Part shown: one piece after another, positions 23,913-35,600 of the stretch
Layout: each line of letters starts with the position of its first letter
Numbering within the stretch: position 1 is the first letter of the stretch
Assembly: GCF_921293095.1 (NCBI RefSeq)
Contig: NC_060248.1
Location: 15,022,744 to 15,086,743 of the forward strand
Source of the DNA: Ischnura elegans
Lineage: Eukaryota > Arthropoda > Insecta > Odonata > Coenagrionidae
Length of the DNA: 64,000 nt
Reading direction: 5' to 3'
The notes under the pieces: model-generated
Database searches by the model: none
The model's input: the letters and a program-made list of their open reading frames with translations, nothing else
Told to the model about the DNA's origin: nothing
Program-made: the position numbers and the translations under genes

Positions 23913-24443
23913 GCAGGGCTATTCCACTCATCGTGTTGCCAGGCCAAAAGTTGGAATCGACCGTAACTATAGCCTCAGGTCATACATATGGCTTCGAGCA
24001 ATTCTCATCTGATCAAAAGGCCATAAGTTAGGCGGTAGCCAAGGCCTCAAGACCATAATATGTATTATGACCTACCTAGAAGGCCGTCATAACACGGGCC
24101 GTTTTTTATGTTTCCAGTTTATATGCTAGACCAGTGTTTTAAGAAAATCCAAATTCATCCTTCATATCAGTCAATTTTGGCTATGGACCATGCACTTAAT
24201 TTTTTCTCCGTGCTGGAACGAACTACCATTTTTTTTAAATGGCTAGTGTTTGAAATAAGTAAGCCAAACTTCTAGTACCAATTAGAATTTTCATACTCGT
24301 CAGCAGAAAGGGTGTGAAGACTTATAGCCGGGCCATACGATATGGCCCCTTGAGAGTGGAATCGATGTAGGCCTTAAAATTGGATCGGATAGGAAACTCA
24401 TGGCCGGCCATACATATGGCCCCATTGATCAGAATAGCCCTGC
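23913..24443. mobile_element. TIR element with repeated near-palindromes
   Basis: GCAGGGCTATTC at the left and GAATAGCCCTGC at the right are perfect 12-bp inverted termini about 530 bp apart. Inside, variants of the palindrome GGCCATACATATGGCC occur at about 23980, 24330 and 24408. No coding frame is present, so this is best read as a MITE of unknown superfamily. Confidence 0.55.
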
Positions 24444-25940
24444 TGCTCTCTTTTTAACCTATATAGGGCTGGATTCTGTTGGGATGCTTAGTTAGTATCT
24501 TTTTGGAAATTATCTTTCCATATCCTCGTTTCAACTGCTCCCACTGTAACATACAGTTCAAGTAGTCATTTGCCCTCCACAGAATGTTTGTTGGTCAAAT
24601 CAATCTTATGATTTGAACTACCAAACTGAATAATGTTGAATGAACTACCAAAATGTGAATAACATAAAATACTTATTTGCAGTTGTATCATTTTCTACCT
24701 AAGGATAATTATATTTATCTGAAAATATTGGTGCTAATTACTAATGACAGCAGATCTTTCGTATGGTACTAGGGCCAGCAAGTTATAGTCAATCTTCATA
24801 TTTTCTCGTTTTATACATATTATCTGTATTCTAAATTAATACCCAGTTACTTGAGAACTATCTTCTTCTTAACACTTTTTGTTTTTGTGTTGTTGTTGGA
24901 GAGTTATGCCGCCAAGTATGGGACATATCTCATTAGTGATATGGAAATACAGTTTTGAGGTCATTCTAGAAAATTGAATTCATTAATAATTGCATGGATC
25001 TTTTACGAGAAATTGGTGATAGGATTGTCTACGAAACTTATCCATTAATCCAACAGATGCCAAGAAACACCATCAAAGATAATATGTTATTCTTCCGAGG
25101 TATTCGAAACAATGCCATGGAAACCTTAGACTGTACATAATACGTACATATCTTGTTTTTATAATATTATCATTCATGACATAATTGTAAACACAAGATG
25201 TTACATTATTGTTATAACCCTGAAAAGACTTGAAGAAATTCTATACATGACCTGTATTAGGTTGTCAAACTATGAGGGAAGAGCATCACCTGGTCTGATG
25301 AATTGGTGATTTTTAATCATAACCATTAAGGCCCAGCATACCGGCATACTCATGAGTTCTCCCTTAATTCATTTGAAAAGTACACTGGGTTTCACCAAGG
25401 GCACATTAAGGGTGCCTATTTGTTACCCATGACATGACTGCATAAATAAATCCTCTAAAATTATTGGCTAGTTTTGGAGTTACAACTTAAGTACCTAGCT
25501 AGCTAATGTTAAAATTTTCATTTTCGGACAATATTGCTCCATATTTTTCATAAATGTGAAGTTTTTGGTAGAGAAGTCAGGGGCTGATATAGGTTCCGAG
25601 TTAATTACTTATTCATAAACAAGAATATTACCATTCAGGTAATTCTCTTGGTTAATGCAGATGTATTGGCTGACATTTTGGAAGACAAGTCATTTTCTGA
25701 AGAAACGTCAGCCAATAAGACTGAATTAACCTGGTGTAGAGTCCGAGGGAAATAGCTGAATATTATTCACCAGGAAAAATTAAAAGAATTAAGATATGAG
25801 TTTTGAGATATCATATATTATCGCCATTTGTATTGTTTCGTTTGTGTATAACCATGTTAATTCAATTACCATGTTCGCATGAACAAGATTTGATAATGCT
25901 GACTTTTTGGGACTTCTAACAATTTCTTTTTTCTTTTCAG
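24444..25940 (+). other. AT-rich stretch without recognised features
   Basis: No gene or complete mobile element is visible between the TIR element and the candidate terminal exon at 25941. If that exon is not used, this is intergenic. Confidence 0.5.
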
Positions 25941-25988
25941 ATTAAGTCAATCAAGAAGTATCGGGCTCCATCTCCCCCTAGCAAGTGA
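25941..25988 (+). CDS. TRAFD1: candidate alternative terminal exon of the TRAFD1-like gene
   Basis: A strong pyrimidine tract and acceptor (tttcttttttcttttcag) are followed by a short phase-0 frame, IKSIKKYRAPSPPSK, and TGA. Joining it to a donor at 21151 would give a tail ending ...SPITC-IKSIKKYRAPSPPSK. The basic, Pro/Ser-rich composition fits the preceding tail. The donor is not a strong consensus and the intron would be about 4.8 kb, filled by an hAT copy and a MITE. Confidence 0.45.
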   Translation: MKSIKKYRAPSPPSK

Positions 25989-26563
25989 TCACTTTTAACT
26001 GTTTTCTTTTATTGGAGAAGATTTCTAAAGTCTTTTAAGAATTATCTATTTTAGAAAATGTTGCATGAATTGTTTTGCATTTATGTTGAAACTGTGTAAG
26101 TATTGTATTCAGGATTCAAATGAAAATGGTATTTGTAATGAAATTGTTACGGAAAGCTGTTGTGTGGATTATATGCTATTGTATTTACAAACCTTAAAAA
26201 ATATTTTGCTGCCGAGTGTTTAGGAAAAGCTATCCGGTTTTTGCATCTCACTTGAAGGGAAGAACCTACTTTGTACTGACATTACGTACTGGCAGAAGTT
26301 ATCGTATCTTAATTATTTCATTTAAGTAGAAATGTTACCCGGCACATGGGTCGACATTACAGTGAACTTCAAGATACACAAATGGTATTGAATTCCATGA
26401 AATACCTGTACGGCACTGTACCATTTCATAGCTCAGCTGGTCAAATGGTGCAGTCGGAGACATAGATTCTGCTGCAGCCGAAGCTGTTCCTTCAGTTTTT
26501 GCATCTAGGAGGCCTTATTTTATTTTCTATTGCTTAATTACATCCCCTTCACGTGAATGATAG

Positions 26564-26677
26564 TATGGTCGAAGCAATGCCATACTTTCAATTGCAATCA
26601 CTATGGTCAAGGCAATGCCATACTTTCAATTGCAATCAGTATGGTCAAGGCAATGCCATACTTTCAATTGCAATCAT
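26564..26677 (+). repeat. three-copy 38-bp tandem repeat
   Basis: Units start at 26564, 26602 and 26640, each beginning TATGGTCAAGGCAATGCCAT or a one-base variant. They are nearly identical, so the array is recent. It lies between the zinc-finger gene and the proteasome gene. Confidence 0.92.
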
Positions 26678-28154
26678 TGAACTTAGGGGCTAAAAATGCA
26701 AGAAAGCGGAATCTGAGAGGAAATTTCATGGGAATCGCATTGATTGTTCTGATATGTTTGTTGATCCAAAGAGACAAAGACCAATAAAAATGTTTTCACA
26801 GTATTTAATTAAACTTTACATTTCTATAACTCGGGTACCACATTGCACTCCAATCTACAGTGTCCAAATATTAATATTCTGCTAAAATTCACTCGTATTT
26901 ATGCTTGATATCGTTCCATAGTTTCTGAAATAAAGATATGTGGAATTAACTTCACAAACCAAATAGAGTAAACAAAATTCAAAAATTAACTTAATCATAT
27001 TCTTTCAATTGATTTCCTGATGAAATTCAGTGATTTACTAGATATCAACTTACGCCCTTGTTGATGGAGTTAAAAATTTGATCTGAAGCTAATTCGAAAG
27101 TTCTTTCGAAAAAGAAAGCACTCAGAATAATCGTCATCGCGTACGTAGATGATCGCTTAAATAGAGTGTTGTACACTGTGGTTGAGAGACCCATCGCTCC
27201 GTTGAAAAATTAACCGTCAAACCGAAGTTCTCTCAGGCTCTCGGTTCCTCTGAGTAGAAGGAGATCAAGGGTAATGCGGATGGCAGATGTTCTTGAAATT
27301 TCGATTCGTATGAATTTATCCATTGAGTTTAAGAGGAAGGAGTATTAAATTTTTAACCGGTGGTACAGATTACCTACCAAGGTTTAGTGCAGTTGTTCAC
27401 CACTAGTAGCGCTCAAACACTTATACCGCATCGGCCTGGGTTGCTTACTTTTGCTCGTAAATACCATGGCTAGGCTTATTGTGGGATGATCTATATTCCC
27501 AACTATCCAAATCAACCTTCGAATTAAAGCATTGCGTGAGAAAACGATCTTCTTATAATATATACAAACTTTTCTCGCATAAACTATGCATTGCTGACGG
27601 CAGCGCTGTTTGTTGGCGTTCTGAAGAACCTGTAATCAATCCGCGGAAAAGCACAGAAATCATATCACGTTTACGGGCTCGATCCTATCTACACACATTC
27701 TGCTTCCGTTACGTTCTTTTGTCATTTCGTTACTCGGCATTTTGAGGGAGGAGGACAGCGAACTTATTTAAGTAGTATAGTGCTTGTGCTCAAGTCAACT
27801 CTTTTGGATGCTTGTAAACAACTGGTCTTGAGTTAAATCCTAGGACTAATCAGTTAGTATTGTGCCTTTACTTATGTCTTAGTATACGCATATTATCACC
27901 TCAGCAGTGTCAAGTAGTCAAGCCACGAATGACTAATGTTGGTGTTTAACAACTAGCCAGCGTCATAACAAAGACTCTTCTCTTTAAAGGCTTTTGTGTA
28001 TTTTGTACATGTTATCATTGCATTTCATTATCAGTAAAATGCACAATGTACTAGTACGTTACAGGAGTTGTAGTATTAATATATCTCTCTAAGTTCCCAA
28101 TAGGTGTGTTAGAAGCGTTTATTTTACTTAAGTTATTGTGCAATTTTATTTTAG
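26678..28154 (+). other. spacer and probable promoter/5' UTR region of the Rpn7 gene
   Basis: No coding region is supported here. The acceptor-like sequence ATTTTATTTTAG ends at 28154, eight bases before the Rpn7 start codon. This suggests an untranslated first exon somewhere upstream, which I cannot locate. Confidence 0.4.
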
Positions 28155-28162
28155 ATTCCAAG

Positions 28163-29332
28163 ATGCCGTTGGAAAATCTAGAGGAACAAGGGCTGGAGAA
28201 AAATCCAAATCTCCAGATAGCCCAAATGAAGTTTCTGCTGACGCTACCTCAATATAAAAATGACAAGAGTACTCTTGACGCCCTCATGAATGCAATACGG
28301 ACCGATAATATGGCACCTTTCTATGAAGAGGTGGTCGCTGATCTAGGGTGGGCGTGTGATGCGGAACTGTTGGAGTCCATGAAGGAAGCCAACAAGAAGA
28401 AGTTGGAGGAATTGGAAGATGCTATTCTGGACGCAGAGAAGAATTTAGGAGATGTGGAAGTCAGAGATGCATATTTGGCTAAAGCTGAGTACTTGTGCCG
28501 CATTGGAGATAAGAGTAAATGCCTCACTGCATTTAATAAGACTTACGATAAAACTGTGTCTTTGGGGCACCGGTTGGATATTGTTTTCCACAAAATACGT
28601 ATTGGGCTCTTTTATTTGGATCATGATCTCATTACTAAGAGTATTAATCAGGCCAAGAAGCTAATCGAGGAAGGCGGTGATTGGGATCGCAGAAATCGCC
28701 TTAAAGTGTACCAAGGCACATACTCTCTTGCAATTAGGGATTTCAAAGGTGCAGCCAATTTTTTCTTAGATACTATATCAACATTCACTTCTTATGAATT
28801 AATGGACTATACGAAGTTTGTCAAGTACACAGTGTATGTCAGCATGATCTCTTTGCCGAGGAATGAACTTAGAGACAAAATTATCAAAGGGTCAGAGATT
28901 TTGGAGGTTCTGCATTCCAATCCAGATGTGAAAAATTACTTGTTTTCTTTGTACAACTGTCAATATTCTGAATTTTTTAAGAACTTAGTGGCAGTTGAAA
29001 ACTTTTTTAAAACAGATTATCTCCTCAGCCCTCATTATCGATATTATGTCAGGGAAATGAGAATCATGGCCTATTCACAACTCTTGGAATCTTATAGGAG
29101 CTTAACTTTGCAGTATATGGCTACAGCCTTTGGTGTCAGTGTTGATTTCATGGACCAAGAGTTGTCTAGATTCATTGCTGCTGGTCGACTTCATTGCAAA
29201 GTTGATAAGGTTGGAGGTGTTGTGGAAACTAATCGACCTGATGCCAAGAATTCTCAATATCAGTCTACCATTAAGCAAGGGGATATACTACTAAACAGAG
29301 TTCAAAAACTGTCTAGAGTCATAAACATTTGA
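28163..29332 (+). CDS. PSMD6: 26S proteasome non-ATPase regulatory subunit 6 (Rpn7/PSMD6)
   Basis: This is a complete, uninterrupted frame of 389 codons, the same length as the human protein, and collinear with it from [15 protein letters not shown] to the C-terminal [14 protein letters not shown]. The product is a lid subunit of the 19S regulatory particle, which it helps assemble. Residues about 60-230 form the helical repeat region, including [20 protein letters not shown] and [20 protein letters not shown]. Residues about 190-360 contain the PCI domain ([38 protein letters not shown]). The ATG at 28163 is preferred over the in-frame ATG at 28106 because the 19 extra residues lie across a splice-acceptor-like sequence and are absent from the family. 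The coding region has no introns, unlike both neighbours. No breaks are present and conservation is high. Confidence 0.97.
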   Translation: MPLENLEEQGLEKNPNLQIAQMKFLLTLPQYKNDKSTLDALMNAIRTDNMAPFYEEVVADLGWACDAELLESMKEANKKKLEELEDAILDAEKNLGDVEVRDAYLAKAEYLCRIGDKSKCLTAFNKTYDKTVSLGHRLDIVFHKIRIGLFYLDHDLITKSINQAKKLIEEGGDWDRRNRLKVYQGTYSLAIRDFKGAANFFLDTISTFTSYELMDYTKFVKYTVYVSMISLPRNELRDKIIKGSEILEVLHSNPDVKNYLFSLYNCQYSEFFKNLVAVENFFKTDYLLSPHYRYYVREMRIMAYSQLLESYRSLTLQYMATAFGVSVDFMDQELSRFIAAGRLHCKVDKVGGVVETNRPDAKNSQYQSTIKQGDILLNRVQKLSRVINI

Positions 29333-29600
29333 ATGTTGTACTTCTCTCCGTGTATCTTTGGTCCCAATTAATGTGCCCACTTGTTTTGTCATGGTTTCTG
29401 TTCTCCTTTCTGATCTCTAGTTTTGTGAATATATAGAAAACCTCCTTTTTTAGCTTTTGCATCATGCACAATTGCATAGTTTTCATAGAATACTAACAGT
29501 AGCCAATTTTTCAGAGCTGTTGAAGAACTGTAATTATACCTCTCAAGTAATATATTTCACAAATAAAAAATCACATGTTTGGGAAGTATCTATTATCCAT
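29333..29600 (+). terminator. probable 3' UTR and polyadenylation region of Rpn7
   Basis: An AATAAA hexamer at 29562 lies about 230 bp after the stop codon and is the first good candidate for a poly(A) signal. Confidence 0.45.
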
Positions 29601-31290
29601 TATTATTCCATGCTGCCTTTAGATTCTAAGTTAAAAATGCTCTCTTTCGGGGTCTTTTATCTCAATGGACATGTTTCAAACTAATGGAAAAGCTAGCCCG
29701 GTATGTACTTCTTCCAGTTTTGGTGTTGAAGATTGAACTGCCCAATTTTGCCTTGACTTAGATCTATTTTGGGCAACAACTACAAATACATTCGAATATG
29801 TACCATCTGGTTACACTCATTGTTACTTTATTTTAGCATGGATTGCTATCGAGCCCTACTGAAAGAAGAAAGTGAGGTTGATATCTCAACTGTGTATTGA
29901 GGAGTAACTGAATATTAATGATGTTGGGAAAGACCCATTTGGCTATGATGGTCAAGGCAAGTTCCCAAGTTTTTTTTAAACTCCTCTTTAAGGTGTATGT
30001 TTGAAGGGTTGTTTGGATTTTATGGAGACAGTACCGTTCCTGCTAATACTAGAAGCGAGTCAAGCATGGGTAACCAGCCTAATCCAGTGAAAGTGGTGTG
30101 GATGACTATTTGTGGTCAAAAGGAGGTGAGATAGAGCAATGATTTGGGTGATGACCTGTTTAGATTTGGAAGGGACATATATTCTTGTGTCTTTGCCTTT
30201 ACAGAAAGTATTCTATTGATAAGAGTCTGGGCGTAGGTAGTGGTCAATACGTATACTTTTAATGTAAGTAAGAAAAGATTGGAGCAATAGCGACTGATTA
30301 TTAGGTGATGTTTACAAAATTTATATATGGTTCAGATTGAACAAATAAAGGGTGTCGACTTTTCTGCAGTGCAGCCCTTGGATTGTGGATTCATGAGGAA
30401 GAGTTCTAGACAATAATGAGAATGCTGGTGGGATGGATGAAGAGGAATGAGGCAATGCCAAAGGTGGGTGAGGAGGGGAGATATATGGAGGAGACAAAAG
30501 GTGTGGTGTGAGGCTGGGTGATTTGTGAAATGTATTGTGTAAAGCTGCCTTAATGGTTTTAATTGTTGAAGTACGTATTCTATTTTATAAAGGTGGACTT
30601 ACATGGAGAAATTTGAAAATCACCACTCCCTAATTAGACTTCCCTCTGCAATTCACAGAAAGGCTTACTCTCTTTCATTCTATCTAAATCATATTCGATT
30701 CCTCCCCCCTCTCAGTTCATCTAACGTTCTAACCTCCACCAGGGTTTTTAACATATTCTCCTTGTTTGCTATTCACTCCATCCAGACTATATATGTATTA
30801 TCTCCAGAAGTTTCGTCTCCCACCAGTGTCAATCTCTTGTTATAAATGGCTAGGCTCGTCTTCTCTTTTGTCCTCATTACCTCAACAGCATCAGAGGTTG
30901 GCTTTCCTGAAACCAAATTGATCATCACTTAAATAATTCCCATTTCAATGCCAAAAATCTATATTTTGAGATAATTCTCACCTCTCTCCCTTTCCATTTG
31001 TATGAAGTTCAACTGTATTGGGTGAGATATGTTTGAGCAACCTAATGAATCATTTAAATATTTTTTCTAGTGTCCACTCCTTTATAATGTCGAAGGTTAC
31101 TTATTACATGTTATGATGCATAGCATCATCAAATGGTTGAGTGAGTGAGTTGAGGTGAAGCTTGGTAGCCTTCATAATATTCATATCCCAGAGAAAGGGG
31201 GCGGAGGTATAATATGGGGGTAGGCAGGGTTGTAATGGCAATGACAGCCAAAACAGGTTCCAGGTAAAGAGGAGAAATCACAATAAATGA
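29601..31290. other. intergenic sequence without recognised features
   Basis: AT-rich, low-information sequence. Short open frames, for example at 30603-30845, have no family resemblance. Confidence 0.5.
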
Positions 31291-31524
31291 TTTCCTCTCC
31301 TAGCACAAACATTGTGATTTCTCTTGATGAAATCTTCTCGGGTTCTTAGCCAGGTTAATTCTTTCGTATAAGTCGACGTTTCGAGAGACGACTGGTCTCC
31401 CATCTTCAAGGCCGTGTTACTCTATTGAAGTCCAATTTCACTCTCAAAAGAAAGAATTAACCTGGCTGGGAACCCGATAAGATTTCATCAAGAGAAATCA
31501 CAATGTTTGTGCTAGGAGAGGAAA
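31291..31524. repeat. foldback element with 75-bp arms
   Basis: Arms 31291-31365 and 31450-31524 are near-perfect reverse complements (left arm begins TTTCCTCTCCTAGCACAAAC). They flank an 84-bp spacer containing GACGTTTCGAGAGACGACTG and CATCTTCAAGG. That spacer style is typical of Penelope-like element termini, so this may be a PLE-derived inverted terminal structure. A Penelope-like relic lies 900 bp downstream. Confidence 0.8.
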
Positions 31525-32412
31525 GAGGTGGGAGAAACTAGGGAGAATGCTGTCACATATGAAAGATGTTGAGCATTCAAATTCTACAAAATTAAATACA
31601 TAGCTTGTTCTTTGTCTTCTTTCTTCATCCCACTTCCCTGAGGTGTCAGAACTGCTTCCTGTATCTCCTCACTCAAGAATCTTCAAATGGAAGAGGCATT
31701 GGCACTGCTGTTGAGTTGGATATTTGGCTGAAAATTATTTAGGAGTTTTATTTGAAAAGCAATTTTTTGTTCCTCTCCCTAGTGTGGAAATTCCTCCAAG
31801 TTTGCCTTGTATACTCTGTGACACATGTATTACATCATGGTATTCTAATCTTATATTCTTATCATTTTGAGCTGGAATGTTTTTAATAAATTTTGTAACC
31901 AGAGACTTGAATGTTATTGACAATTGAGATATCATATCCATTGCTGAAGGTAAATACTGCATGATGTTTATCTTGCCATTGAAATTCTCTGCTTATATAT
32001 TTTTTGCTTTGTCATCATGGCATTAAAGGCAATGAATTGGTGAGCCCTTGTTTCCCATGAGTAGAAAGATATGATTTGATCTTTAGTATTCTACATGTAG
32101 GTTACACTTTCATCATCTAGGCTTTGTATGGCAAAATATTGATAAAAATTAGGAGAAGCGATGGTCCTGGGATGAAACCCTGCTCCTGATTTAATTTAAC
32201 TACATGTAGTATAGTACTACAAGTATAACTGCAGTTATACTTTCTGCTGTTCTAGACCTGTATATATATATATACAATGTTTGGAAAAACAAGATGCACG
32301 TAGCACGCAATATAAATATAAAGTGTTAAGTCAATATCAATAAATATAGAAACAGAAAAAAAGAAACACGGGAAATTAACTTGAAGCTTTCAAAGCACTA
32401 CTGACTTCTTTC

Positions 32413-33470
32413 TCAACTTGAGTAAGAATGGGGAGGAAAGGAGTGTATTGGACAAGGGAAAAGAGGTGTATGGGGAGAGGGGGTTAGGAATAGACGTTGG
32501 GATGCGACGTTCAAACCCGGAAAGCTATTGGCTGGAAAGTGCCAAATGCACGCCAATTCGAGGGTGTGGAGATTGAGGGTGGAGTCTGTGGGAGGGAGGG
32601 AGGCAATAATGGATACTTTGTAGCATTGATTGAAGACGGAGTCGTGTGACAGACAATGTGTAGGAACTGGTAGAGAGGAGTGGGGAGACGATGGACAACA
32701 GGAGGTGCGATGATTGTTAATTCTGGGATTAAGGGGGGTAGTGCATTGGCCGACATAGAAAGCGGGGCAGAAATTACAATGAAGGAGGTAAATGATGTTG
32801 GTGGAAGTACAAGTAGTGGAGGGGAAAATCGGTAGGCATTTAAGCTTGGGGAGAAAAGAGGCAGGGGGTGGGGAGAATATCTTGCAGGTTTTACACCTGG
32901 GACAATTGCAAAGTGAGGGTGTGGAAGTGGTGACTGACTGCGACTTTTGAAGAGGGTGGGTGGCTTTAAATATGGTATTTAAATTCGGTGGTCTCTTAAA
33001 TGTGATCCGGGGAGTGGAGGGAAAAATCTGAGAGGTGGACTTGTGTTTAGAAAGAATGGGGTACAACTCCTTTAATATGTTCTGTAGATCGTGAGCACCA
33101 GGAAAGTATGTAGCAGTAGGTAGTGAGCAGAGAAGGAGAGCAATATTTGTCCGAGCGGGGTTTATTGGAAATACGAGGCCTTTTTTCTAATTTTATTTAT
33201 CAAAAGTTTTTCGGGGTAGCCGTGGTGAAGAAGAGGTGTGAAGTTTGGAGAGGAACTTTTGAAGGTCTTCAGGATTATTACAAATACTGTGTCCCCAGAC
33301 AGAGAGGGAATAAGGGATGGAACGTTTGGTGTGTGGTGGATGGCAACTGCTGTAGTGGAGGTATTGCTGTTTGTTTGTAGCTTTGATGTAAACCGATGTT
33401 TTGAATTTTTTGTTATCAGAAAGGTATATGTCCACATCTAAGAAAGTGATATTGGTTTTGGAGATGGACC
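32413..33470 (-). mobile_element. Penelope-like retroelement, 5'-truncated
   Basis: The minus-strand intact frame at 32413-33066 encodes CNCPRCKTCKIF, then NIIYLLHCNFCPAFYVGQCT and a region around RINNHRT...PVPTHCLSHDS. This is the layout of the Cys-containing linker and GIY-YIG nuclease of Penelope-like elements. Upstream on the same strand (about 33190-33470) the end of the reverse transcriptase is recognisable. There DVDIYLSDNKKFKTSVYIKA, then YLHYSSCHPPHTKRSIPYSL, is split from HHGYPEKLLINKIRKKASYF by a frameshift. The RT catalytic palm is missing, so this is a dead 5'-truncated copy. Confidence 0.78.
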
Positions 33471-35492
33471 CCTGGCATCCTGCGCAGCTAGGAATTGAGT
33501 CTAGGAGGGGTGTCTAGTGCAACTAATACAGGGGAGTTTTGGGGTAAAGAATACCTCCCAGGGTAAGCGGGAAGTGCAGGAGCCCTCCCCCAGAATTTTT
33601 TTAAGATAAATGGTTCAAACTGATGAGTTTAATGGCTTACTGAGGGATATTTTATTAATCCTTACACTACTCTATAATTACTGTGGTGTTGCATCTTTAA
33701 ATCTTCGAGATTGTGAACGTACGCCCCAGACATAGGGAACTGCGATCATCTGTCATTAGCTGGTTGAGGGAAAGACTCCACAAACAAGAATAATCAGCAC
33801 TCAAAGAAACAATTGTCACAAAATTACGAGTTATTTTCAATCAATATCTATTAGAAGTAGAAATATTCAAAATCAGAATTATTACAGAAAACAATGATGA
33901 TAACTAATTATCTCATAGGAAACATTACCAAGAACTACAAGTACAAGCAGTATGATTTTGCAGAAATCACCCATCTCAGCCGAGCAATCTATCCACCGCA
34001 AGTGCCGAAGCAAGAGATCAGAGTTTGCTGACCTCCGAAACGTGCCAGGGTGGAGGGGAGGGAATTTGCAAAGGAGTGGAGGGGTAATAGGGCGATGTTC
34101 AAGTTAGCTGCATCGATGTAAATCTGCCGGTAGGCACCCCTGTTGACTGGCACCACTGCAAAACGTCCGTCATCCAAGCCGGGGTTGGGTAGAACCGCAT
34201 ACCACCGGATTTTCTAAAAAATGCCACAGTGTAATAATCAATTGAAGTAAAATGGATCAAACTTAAAAGTTTCTCTGAGCTCTGGGGGGAGGGGGGGTTT
34301 AATCCTCCAAAACCCCCCTCCCCTTTGCCACTGCTGGACGCTATACTTATGTGGATTCATAGGAACCATGTGCATTTTTTATTCAGAGCTTTTAAAATAA
34401 CTCATTACATTACTCAGAGGAAGCAGGCAGCACGGATATAGGCCTGTAGTTAGCTGCGCCATTCAGAGAGCCCTTCTTTTCATCATTTGGTACTGCCAAA
34501 TTTGGATTGGGGTGATGGCCAGAGCATATTTATAAGTTGAATAACGAAGTGAACATACTCTTTCGAAATTATACAACATTTTCACCAACAATAAGTTATA
34601 CTGGCTCGGCGGAATGGTAACAAAATAGCAAAACCCTGATGAATTCAGAACTTATCCCCTTTGATGAGAAAAACTTGTTCACTTAAGCATCTTCCATGAC
34701 TTAAGTACAACAGACATTAAAGACATATCTTATTATATTACAACCAAGAACTCTGATAACCCAAGAGTTATTCACCCTAATACAAAAATACACAATCCCA
34801 ATCATTTTTCATTAAATTTTGAAAGTTTTTACTCAAAGAGAACTTAAAGATAAGCTTAAACTTGCTAAACCTTTTCACAATATTCCTAAACCTTTGTTAA
34901 TATAATGGCATGAGTATCTGATACCTCCCTCTCTCCCAGTGAATTTTCCAAGTGCACCCGTTTCTTAATGATATTTTCCATGGTTGCGTTGCTCCTGCTA
35001 TCATTATTCGTTTATATTCTTCATTTTTCTACACCTACAGATGACGGTTGGTGCAAATTGGTAGAGAGTCATATGCTGACATCTATAGCATAAGATGCGC
35101 ATTGGAATATCAACTATGGTCGGACATAGACGACGTAACCTCTATGGTCATGGAAAACAATAACAAATGAAGCACTGCTGCGGTGTATTTGTTGCAGATG
35201 ATTGGTTGTCAAAATTTGTAGTTCCGTCGGCTGTAATCCAGGAAGGTTGGATCGTGCATTTCTATATTCACGTATATATTATGTTGTGATTAGGTTTTAA
35301 AAGCACTTTTTCTTGAGTTAAATTGGTAAAAGAACTGGCAAGTGACTCACGGTATCGTGAGGATGGGTTGTTTTTTGTTATCAACCGCGCCTTCTACATC
35401 CCCAAGAATCAATTTTAGGCCTTCGTTATTATGATATGGATAACAGGCTCGCTTAAAAGTATCGATAAAAAATCTAGGAGACTAAAATCAGC
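33471..35492. other. intergenic region upstream of PI4KA
   Basis: No gene is recognised. C/G-run-rich stretches at 33530-33600 and 34290-34330 look like fragments of repeats. The last 500 bp presumably hold the PI4KA promoter and 5' UTR, but no defining element was identified. Confidence 0.4.
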
Positions 35493-35600
35493 ATGTTGGT
35501 AGCATCCCCAATGGCGAACGATAGAAAGGATTTCTTCACCAAGACCGTGCAACATCTAGCAAGATCCCTGGCGGCAATCAATCCGACGCCTTGGGATAAG
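35493..35600 (+). CDS. PI4KA: PI4KA exon 1
   Basis: The exon encodes [20 protein letters not shown] followed by [16 protein letters not shown], then the donor gtatac in phase 0. The LARSLA core matches the family's first helix. The second Met at 35511 is equally plausible as start. Confidence 0.82.

Noticed and set aside
26425-26510. tRNA-like A box (TAGCTCAGCTGGT)
   Set aside because: No B box (GGTTCGANTCC) at the right distance and no cloverleaf could be drawn.
28106-28162. In-frame upstream ATG that would add 19 residues to Rpn7
   Set aside because: The added residues span a pyrimidine-rich splice-acceptor-like sequence and the family protein starts exactly at MPLENLEE.
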